Shown here: positions 55,689 through 64,000 of the stretch, piece by piece
Position numbering within the stretch: the first letter of the stretch is position 1
Layout: every line of letters begins with the position of its first letter
Assembly (NCBI GenBank): GCA_000827265.1
Contig: KN834757.1
Coordinates: 782,537-846,536, forward strand
Source: Collybiopsis luxurians FD-317 M1
Taxonomy: Eukaryota > Basidiomycota > Agaricomycetes > Agaricales > Omphalotaceae
Reading direction: 5' to 3'
Length of the DNA stretch: 64,000 bases
Made by a program: the position numbers and the translations under genes
The notes under the pieces: generated by a model
Database searches by the model: none
What the model saw: the letters and a program-made list of their open reading frames with translations, nothing else
Told to the model about the DNA's origin: nothing

Positions 55689-56952
55689 ATGGCACCGAAA
55701 GTCCGTGGGTGGGCGCCCAAAGCGACCAACGAGTATGAGTCCACTCAAAGTCTGGCGACCTCATCTCGCTCCGCCACCCCATCTTCCATTTCCTCCGTCG
55801 ATGAGACTTACAGAGATAGGCCTCCCCGGAAAGGCGATCCAGACTGGGTAGCTCGCCCTCGCAACGCGTTCATTATTTTCAGGTGCGAGTTTGCCAAACA
55901 TAACGCTCGCGGTGCACAAGCCAGCGGAAGCGGCGGTCAGCGACGAGGGCCGTCCGGGGACGAGACAATGTCCAGCCGAGCTGGGAGAGCGTGGAGAGCC
56001 CTCTCCGAGGTGGAACATAGATATTACCGGGACCTAGCTGTTGAGGAGAAGATTAAGCATGAGGAAGCTCACCCTGGATATCGCTATAGACCTGCAAGAA
56101 AACGTAATACAACTAATCGTCACCAACCGTACTGGACTCCGGTCGGCCGTCCGTCTAAAAAAGCAACTAGACGTTTACGATCCCACCGACAGTCTGAAGA
56201 CGATGATTACGCTTCCTCTTCCGTTGCTTCAGCTGCTAAAATCACCCCAAAGACGTTGAGGCGTCTATCCACGTCCGTCCCCCCTCTTCCTCCTTTGATC
56301 CTCACTCAAGAAGAAAGAAAATCAATGCGACGGACGGAATCGGACTTATTGAGCTCGGAAAACGCAGAGTCATCGTCAAATCCCAACTCACCCTTCAGCA
56401 GTTACGAGCTCGTGTATCCTTCCGAACATCAGGTAAACACTCTCTTTTGCGACGGCGAAACGTTATTCCTGACAAGGTGAATTCTTTTAGCATTCGAACC
56501 AGCCTTCCCCCCTCAATCTGGGATCTCCAACCCCCACCACATCTGCCTTTCCCTCCAAAATCTACCACACATCTACCCTCGGGACAGTTGCCTCCGGATC
56601 TTCCTCCCTTGCAAACTGGAATGGGGGAATGCCTATGGCCGCGCCCGCGGAGAGGACGTATTCGTCCTTCCCCAGTTCTTCTACTTGGCCATCCCCTTCG
56701 ACCTCTTACCACTACATGACGCATCAAGCTTCGTTCGAGCGTCCTCGAGGAGTGCCAACGTACTACTCACACTCACCACAGACGTACTGGAATGCTTCGC
56801 AGGGCTCGCATATCGGACCTGACGTGAGTATCCTGCATCAATATTACTGTGACTATGCTAGCCTGGTGCCGCATACGCCAGAAGATTACCTGCTCTACGA
56901 CATACCTGGAACGGAGGAGCAAAAGATCTTCGATGGTTATATTCAATATTAG
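55689..56952 (+). CDS. HMG-box transcription factor, 401 aa
   Basis: Exon 1 is 55689-56432 and exon 2 is 56491-56952, joined by a 58-nt intron in phase 0. The HMG box (MATA/SOX-like) lies at about residues 57-145: WVARPRNAFIIFRCEFAKHN, a Gly/Ser/Arg insert, then RAGRAWRALSEVEHRYYRDLA and HPGYRYRPARKR. The ARPRNAFIIFR start and the W-R-L-S-E-E/Y-Y spacing are the sequence-specific HMG pattern of basidiomycete regulators. The region after the box is basic and Ser-rich, and the C-terminal 150 residues are Pro/Ser/Tyr-rich. The ATG at 55689 is the first in frame. Targets and role are unknown. Confidence 0.83.
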
Positions 56953-57187
56953 TCGCGTCGACTTATGTTTATGTTTATGTTCCGATCTGCTTTCTTATCT
57001 TTATACCTAAGTTATATGGACACGTATACAGTTTTCGAAGGAACTTGGATTAGTTAGTTATTAGTTATTTTATATCCCACCTTTGTTTTGTAGTACTGGT
57101 ATTACCTTTGTAATAAATATCCGGACGCGCTTACTTGGATGGTTGTGAGTCAAGGAAGAGAAGCGGAAAGTTTGCCGCCGGCATTTC

Positions 57188-58648
57188 ATGACCAGACCTC
57201 TCAAGCTCGCTATCATTGGCGGCGGTCCCTCTGCATTTTTTCTTGCATCCCGACTGCTATCTCGATTCCCTCAATCATATTCAGACTCTCTTCGGATTCA
57301 CATCTTTGACCGTCTATGGGCTCCTCATGGTCTTGTCCGCTATGGCGTAGCTCCGGACCACCCCGAAGTCAAAAACTGCACTCACAAATTTGACTCTGCA
57401 GCCTCAGATTCTAGATTCAAATTCTTCGGAAATGTAAACGTTACTTCCAATGGAGAGCACGGAAGTCTGGCTTTGAGCTCGCTCAAACGGAATTACACGC
57501 ATCTAGTATTCGCGACTGGGTGTACCGAGCCAAATTTGCACCCTAAATTACCTAGGAAAGATGGAATCATCTCCGCGCTGGATGTGGTTCATTGGTATAC
57601 CCGGCATCCTTCTAATCCCCCGCCTCCTGCTCTCCATTCCGCTTCTCACGTGTCGATTATTGGCATGGGCAATGTTTCGTTAGACGTTGCGCGTATGCTT
57701 CTCAGTCCGGCGTCGCTTTTGGAGAAATTTGACGTGCCTGGCCATGTTCTCGACGTCCTCAGAGCGTCTCAAGTCAAGCACGTATCAGTTATCGGCCGTA
57801 GAGGACCATTAGAAGCCGCGTTCACGACAAAGGAGTTGCGAGAAATGATGAATTTGCCTGATGTTGCGATGCGCCCTCTCGAAGCGGGCGTTCTGGATGT
57901 AACAGCTGGATCGAGACAGCAGTCTCGGACTTTGGATCTTTTGAAGAAAGGATCGAAATCGACCTTCGGGTTGACTTCCAAAACTTGGTCTTTGGACTTT
58001 TATCGATCGCCGATGGGTGTTATGTCTCACTCGGCATCGAATCATTCTCTAACTCTCGGGCATACGACCGTCGATCCTCTTACTAAACGTGCCGTTTCAG
58101 TGGTTGACTCTGAAGGTGCACCCGTTACATCTACCCTACCAACTTCCCTCATCGTTTCGGCTATGGGCTTCCATGCCGATCCTTCACCTACAGCTCCTTA
58201 CGCCCAATGGTACGATTTAGATCAGAAACATATCAAGACTTTGCCCGGTGGCCGAGTGTCTACGACCAATCTCGGCACGGAAGAGCCCAAGGTCTACGCA
58301 TCGGGATGGGCCGCCAATGGAGCGAAAGGTGTGCTAGCGAGTACAATGATGGATGCGTATTCTGTCGCAGAAGCTATTTTGGAAGATTGGACACAGTTGA
58401 TGCCCTCTTCATCTACTGAGAATCCTGAACCAGTATCATCTTCACCATGGGATGCACCTCCGCCAGAAATCGTTCAAGCTCTATCGTCTCCAGGACAGGA
58501 TGTCACTGTCACGACATATAAAGATTGGCTGACTATTGATGCTGAAGAAGTGCGACGGGCTTCTGCGGAAGGGAAGGAGCGAGAGCGTATGGATTGGAAG
58601 GAGGCAATGTCGTTTTTGACAGATAGAAAAAGGACTACAATCTCCTGA
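57188..58648 (+). CDS. ARH1: NADPH:adrenodoxin oxidoreductase (Arh1/FDXR)
   Basis: The enzyme passes electrons from NADPH to mitochondrial ferredoxin for Fe-S cluster and heme A synthesis. The single exon of 486 codons carries the FAD site KLAIIGGGPSAFFLASRLL (residues 6-24), the family motif GLVRYGVAPDHPEVKN, and the NADPH site VSIIGMGNVSLDVARMLL, followed by IGRRGPLEAAFTTKELREM. The C-terminal FAD contact is YASGWAANGAKGVLASTMMDA. All are intact. The FAD motif begins at residue 6, so no mitochondrial presequence is visible from this ATG; an in-frame TGA lies about 45 nt upstream. The gene starts 235 bp after the HMG-box stop. Confidence 0.93.
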   Translation: MTRPLKLAIIGGGPSAFFLASRLLSRFPQSYSDSLRIHIFDRLWAPHGLVRYGVAPDHPEVKNCTHKFDSAASDSRFKFFGNVNVTSNGEHGSLALSSLKRNYTHLVFATGCTEPNLHPKLPRKDGIISALDVVHWYTRHPSNPPPPALHSASHVSIIGMGNVSLDVARMLLSPASLLEKFDVPGHVLDVLRASQVKHVSVIGRRGPLEAAFTTKELREMMNLPDVAMRPLEAGVLDVTAGSRQQSRTLDLLKKGSKSTFGLTSKTWSLDFYRSPMGVMSHSASNHSLTLGHTTVDPLTKRAVSVVDSEGAPVTSTLPTSLIVSAMGFHADPSPTAPYAQWYDLDQKHIKTLPGGRVSTTNLGTEEPKVYASGWAANGAKGVLASTMMDAYSVAEAILEDWTQLMPSSSTENPEPVSSSPWDAPPPEIVQALSSPGQDVTVTTYKDWLTIDAEEVRRASAEGKERERMDWKEAMSFLTDRKRTTIS

Positions 58649-59350
58649 CGCAGGATATGATATATGTTCCATATTGAACTCAACTTTGTATAATTTAATA
58701 CGCCCTACTGTAGTAAGATAGTCACGTAGCTAAAAATATATCCGACGCCGTCTAGACTCCCTGTAACCTTCACCCGAAGGTTTTGGATACAAAGAACATC
58801 GTTCCCAACGTCGAGCTTGACAGCTTGCTCTAACACATAAAACCACCTCATCGTCGCATGAGGTGTCCCACCTGTGGAGGCGTCATCACCTTTGAGAAGA
58901 GGAAAGTAACCTCCATCCAAAATCTACCCGACCACCTGGAACCAGGGATAGAAAACGACGGAGACGGATGGAGGAGATGCGTACGATGCAGTCGAAAAAA
59001 AAAAGCGCCAGATTTTTTTAAGCCGCAAATAAGCGCCCAATGAGCGCGCGCTTCGGACACGATCCGAAGGAGCCGATAAGTCCGAAATGGACATCCACCT
59101 CGAAAAATTACAGCGCTTGATTTCAAAAGACGGAGCATGTATAGATGCTTGGGGATATTCGCTCCCAATGATTTCCTTTCTACGAGAGCTGACCTCTCAA
59201 AGGTCCATATTTAATGGCTCTTTTACAGCCAATATGTATGTCATTGGACCTAAATAACTGATACACCGTGATAATACTGATCAAAATGAGAAACATTAAG
59301 GTATATAAAGCAGTAAATAGATTATAGTAACAGTACTCGGACGTAGATTT
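58649..59350. other. Intergenic region between ARH1 and RPB1 3' ends
   Basis: The two genes converge here, so this holds two 3' UTRs. A plus ORF at 58858-59043 shows CPTCGG and CVRCSRKKK, but the minus strand opposite is equally open and there is no splice or promoter support. Confidence 0.4.
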
Positions 59351-62300
59351 TCATTCCCAAGATGGAGATGACTGGTAGGAATGAGCTCGAAGAGCGTCGC
59401 CGTTTCGAGACGCATCCGCAGAAAACAAAGATGGAGAGGTCGGGCTGTATGTGGGTGACGCAGGGGCTGTAGATACCACAAACATCAGAACAATCACTCG
59501 AAGAATGTGCAATGAGATGCTCACAATAGGCGGGCGCTGTTGAAGTCGAATCGAAACAAATGTAAGTAAAATGCAAAGGAGATCCTCTATGATGAAGTAC
59601 ATACATGCAGGAGAATAGGCAGGAGAAACAGGGGCTACAAAAAGATACATCCATTATGGAGTAAACGTCGAATGGAGATCAAACACTTACAATATCTTGG
59701 AGATGTAGGCGAGTATTGTGGAGATGGAGACATTTGTACGGGGGCTGTAGATTGTTAGAAAACATCAGTGCACTGAATGTAAGAAGGACACTAGAGGCTG
59801 ATAGATACTCACAAACTAAAAGAGAAAATGTCGACGACGAGATGGGCATGTCAGTAACACGCAACAGAAATCAGAGATACTATACACTTGCCAGGTGAGT
59901 CTATAAACAGAGATATTAATTCACGAATATGAATGAGATGTCACATTGACTTACAACGCGGAGAGGCAGAACTAGATAACGGACTCGATATAGGATATCG
60001 AGGCGACACAGGACTGAAGGAGGGAGATTGCGGAATGTACCGCGGAGACATGAGCGAAGATAACGACCTCGGAGTAATCGATGAGAATATGGGTGAAGCA
60101 GGAATGAATGCTGGTGATGTAAGCAGGTAAATGGGTGAGGTGGAGCCTGGATTGAAAGGAGACTGCGGGGTGAATCTAGGAGAAGTCGGAGAATAGAAAT
60201 TCGGAGAATTGGGACTGTATCCTTGTGAACCCATAGGGCTCATTCCTTGGTTGAGATACTGGAAATCACTCGATCCATTGTAGCTATTAACAGCCAGAGG
60301 AGAGAATGCCACACTACCACCTTGCTTGAACAAGGTGTTATCCCACACTGGAGAGTTAGTATCGTAAGGAGTCATCGCAATTGGTCCTGATGTCACCGTA
60401 GACAATCCATGATCCGTGATGGCATCCTCGAGCATATTAGTGTCCAAAGCCACATCAAATGCACCAGTTCCCATAGACGCCATCTGCCCGAATATCACAT
60501 TTCCTGCTACACCCTGACAATCATCTTTCTCCCCTACAGCAGCGGCTTCCATCAAAGTCTCCACTGTCTCTTCGAATGAGCTCCTCATCAGCGCACCTGC
60601 ATCTGTACGATTAATGCCATGCCGAGTGATTGGCATCAACGAGCCCTTCTGAGTCATTACATCGCAAAGAAGGGCGAGATGGCGGTAGTTAACATAGGCA
60701 GCGCCGGCCTCGATGACGCCACGGAGTTCTTTGAGTAAAGCAGCACGCGCAGCTTCGATACCAAGCACGTTCAAAATTTCCACGCAATCGTTTGAATATG
60801 TCCGACGGAAATCAACACCATCAATGGACATCACGGTCTTCAAGTTGACTCCCTCTGTTGCCAGCACCCATTCTTTCCTTTTCACCCCGATGCTACCATC
60901 GTCTTTTGGCTCGACTAGATCATGCTCCTTCAAGAAAACTCGGTCGATACCTTCAACTCCGCGCAAGGCAACAGAGTTCAGCATCGTTTTCTCCAACTGC
61001 CGAAGGAAAACGTCCTCTTCTTCCTCGGTCCTTTCTTCGTCCTTGTCGGGCCCACCAAGTACACGACAACGGATAACTAGCTTTTCTGCATTGTCCTCAC
61101 TCCAAATGACAAACAAATCCGACTTAAAGCTCTCGGCTATCCGCCCCGCAACGTATGCCATCGTCAGCTTACGATCAATCATCTTTGCGCGGTCAAGCTC
61201 GAGACGAAGCAACCACGGAGATTGTAGATGTAGTTTTGATTCGACTTCTTCATCTGGAATAGCGAAGAAGGACTCGACGAAAGTTTGATCTTCTTCAATG
61301 ATAGTGGATGTCGGGTCGGGGTCGTACCAGATTTCGACAGCAGCTGTCACTGTATTAAGTGAAGTGTAGACAAGTTCCTGTTGAACACTTTTTGCCAAAT
61401 CTCTATCAAACTTGAAGCCAGGAGCGAGGTAAACGGATAGAGAGGGTGCCTTCATATTTGTGGTGACGTTTATAATCTCCTTCAGTCGAGGAATACCAGT
61501 CACGCTCTTGCTAGATACACCAGCGTAATGGAAAGTGTTGAGCGTCATCTGGGTGGCAGGCTCTCCGATGGACTGCGCAGCAAGAGTTCCGCACATCTCA
61601 CCAGGGTTGACCAGCGACTTATAGAAACTGGCTTCCACTTCTCCCAATACCCATTCGAAAGCTTCCTTGGTCAAGTGGAACCTTTCAAGAACACGACGGC
61701 AACCAAACATGGATCGTAACTGCATATGGAAGCGAAGTGTGGCGTTCGCTTGAGCCTCACGGGTAAGCGCATCATCACCGCGAACCACGATGAGCCGATC
61801 GCACAACTTTTTGACCGAGTCGATGATGAAGGCAGGCTCGAGGTCGCTCGGTTTCCGCTGGTCGATGTGAAAAATCTGCCTAGCATTCCGGACAATGCGA
61901 GGCAAGTTAACAGGCAGATACTGGTCTGCGTTAGTGTTCGTCCGGGGGAAGATGAACTCCCGGAGTAGTTGCCGATCAGCGATCAGCTGCTCATACTCTT
62001 CGTCTAGTTTCTGCTGCAATTCTAGCGAGTTGTCATCGATATTGACTTGTAATATCCCAGGAAGGAAGCCTCCTGCCGGATCTGTGACATCAACGCGATA
62101 GTTGTGTGCAAACTCTCCGTCGTTCAGTGAGAATGTATCGATGTTCTGCTTCTCAATGAAGGATCCATCCATACCGTCCTCTCCATAGACAAACTGAATG
62201 AGATCTCCAAGAGAATTTCTCACGGTTCCATCATAGTGAACCATTACATCCTCTAGAGCCTTCACGAGCCGACGCTGGATATACCCAGTCTCAGCAGTCT

Positions 62301-64000
62301 TGATAGCGGTATCAATCAGACCCTCGCGACCGCCCATTGCGTGGAAGAAAAACTCCTGCGGAGTGAGGCCACGCAGATAAGAGTTCTCGACGAATCCGCG
62401 AGATTCCGGGGAGAAGTCATCCTTAGCGAAGTGAGGAAGCGTACGGTGGCGGAAACCGAAAGGAATACGACGTCCTTCGACAGACTGCTGTCCTACGCAG
62501 GCAGACATTTGCGATATGTTAATAAATGAGCCCTTGGATCCTGCAACTACCATCTGCTTCACATTATTGTACTCCTTCAAGCTCTTCTCCGCATACTGAC
62601 CAGAATCGTCGACAGCCCGGTTCAGCTCCTGCTGGACCAAACTCTCGAACGATTCACGAATAGTCATGCCCGGTTCCCGTTTTAGTCGATCATGCGTTGC
62701 ATCGTCAATGATTTTGGCGACATTAGCCTTTCGTCTCGCAATGGATTGAGAAATGTAGGACATGGTACCATTGTCAGCAATGGTATCCCCGATGCCAATA
62801 CTGAATCCATTGTGAAAGAGCCAGTAGTTGACTACCTGTTGCAAACCAGTGAACAGGTCTCTGGTAACCTCCGGGCCTTTTTCTCGGAAAACGACATGGA
62901 CCAAACCACCCTGTGAGGCACCAACAGTTTTCTTCTCCACGATCCCGAAGATGATGTTCCCATTCTCGATGAGCATACCATCGTCAAAGACGGGGTTGTA
63001 TGATCCGGATTCGGGACTCCGATGAATGTTGATGCCTCGAGGTATAGTGAGACTGAGAATCTGTTTCCCAGTCCAAAGAGGCTTTGGCTTGAGGATCGCT
63101 GGAGTCGGGACCGTACCATCCCACTCAGGAACCCACAGAAGGATATTCTGTACCTGGTCCCAATCGAAGAAGGTATCACGAAGGGTCAATTTGCGGATCC
63201 CGCAAAGGGTATCTTGTACAATGCCCATAACCGGTTTGTTGGCTTGGGGCGAGATGATCTAATGAGAAAGACGTTAGCACGGGGTAAATTGGCGGGATCC
63301 TTGAATCACTTGCCTGACGGGGGACCCAGGCTATTTGACTGAGTTCAGCCCTAGTCTCTTCACTTTGCGGTACGCTTGAAGAGGAAGACTCATGAGATTA
63401 GTCACTGAGTAAAGGGACCATACCGTACTGCAAGTTCATCTCATCACCATCAAAGTCAGCATTGTACGGTGGAGTACTAGGTAATCGCTATGAAGTGAGG
63501 GTGGCCTCAGAGAACAGTGAATACTTACACGGAAAGATTCAATCGAAAGGCTGAAGGTTTAGTCAGTAAAAGGATCCTAGCAGCAGAGAATAACGCTTAC
63601 TTGAATATGGCATAATACGTACGCGATGACACATCATGCTCATCTTGTGTAAACTCGGTTGTCGATTGAACAGAACGAAACTGGCAAATCATCAGCGAAG
63701 GTCACAGATGTATCACTAGCACTTACTCTCCGTCTTTCAAGTGCCTCTCTACAATCCAGCCAAACTGAAGGGAGGCATCTATACGCCGGTTGTAGCGAAG
63801 GTCTATGCGTTCGCCAGTGTCTCGAACGACATAGCGGGCTCCGGGGTATGTAGTAGGCCCATTTCGCACCAACTCTTGCAAGTATACAAAATTGTATGGT
63901 GTTACTTGAGGTCTCGTCAGACATCCGTAGCTACCAACCTCCAAAGTACCTTACCTCGTTCTGGATAAGTCAAGTTCATCGCAATACTCCGCGGCACACC
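59351..64000 (-). CDS. RPB1: RNA polymerase II largest subunit RPB1, 5' part outside window
   Basis: The visible 1320 residues start inside the core. Exons (minus): 64000-63955, 63904-63727, 63680-63601, 63550-63529, 63476-63429, 63374-63314, 63258-59955, 59900-59892, 59815-59813, 59744-59691, 59634-59605, 59536-59525, 59466-59351. Key motifs: [12 protein letters not shown], catalytic [10 protein letters not shown], bridge helix [20 protein letters not shown], trigger loop [16 protein letters not shown], then PRLKEIINV. Two introns have GC donors (63313 and 59891). The trigger-loop segment [10 protein letters not shown] is one residue shorter than yeast and human. The C-terminal domain is a short, divergent heptad array with one exact YSPTSPS, ending in SYQSSPSWE. 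It is the only RPB1 seen here; whether it is the species' main copy cannot be judged. Confidence 0.92.

Noticed and set aside
58858..59043. Small plus-strand ORF with CPTCGG and CVRCSRKKK, like a zinc ribbon
   Set aside because: The opposite strand is equally open, there is no promoter or splice support, and the two cysteine pairs alone are weak evidence.
1..64000. CRISPR arrays, rRNA genes, intact transposases or reverse transcriptases
   Set aside because: None seen on either strand; repeats are microsatellites, diverged duplications and one unclassified insertion.

Overview
The window comes from a basidiomycete fungus, most likely an Agaricomycete. Genes are split by many 45-70 nt introns with CTAA-type branch points. 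F-box proteins of the agaric type (coiled coil, then a SPIRQLPAE-like F-box) are numerous, and there is a P450 with 13 exons. All assignments are from reading the translated sequence; no database search was run.

Layout. 1-4.1 kb: the SWR1-complex subunit Swc2/Vps72 (cut by the left edge) and a complete cytochrome P450. 4.1-13 kb: an AT-rich, gene-poor island with two diverged copies of one gene remnant, an insertion in the first copy, and a frameshifted DOT1 methyltransferase pseudogene. 13-15 kb: a broken chimeric gene that starts with a copy of the Swc2 promoter and first exon, then a mitochondrial ribosomal protein gene. 15.5-20.2 kb: one large gene for an unrecognised protein with internal repeats. 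21-24 kb: GET2 (tail-anchored protein insertion) and a small signal-peptide protein. 26-27 kb: a 4HBT thioesterase gene that appears to need a single-nucleotide exon. 30-36 kb: an F-box gene divergent from the CCR4-NOT subunit CNOT11, an intron-containing tRNA-Leu, and a FAF2/UBXD8-type UBX protein. 37-43 kb: three tandem F-box paralogues. 43.5-47 kb: the NatC subunit NAA38, an unknown gene, and the RNA polymerase I subunit RPA12. 49-54 kb: another F-box gene and a cysteine-rich single-pass membrane protein. 55.7-64 kb: an HMG-box protein, adrenodoxin reductase, and the 3' two thirds of RPB1, which runs off the right edge.

The most unusual features are very small exons (1 nt in the thioesterase, 14 nt in the P450, 9, 3 and 12 nt in RPB1); an RPB1 C-terminal domain that is strongly degenerate, with only one exact consensus heptad; and the capture of the Swc2 promoter and first exon by an unrelated coding sequence now broken by an in-frame TAG. 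There is no evident metabolic cluster: the intact genes are mostly housekeeping (chromatin, transcription, mRNA decay, ER insertion and ERAD, mitochondrial function) interspersed with the expanding F-box family.
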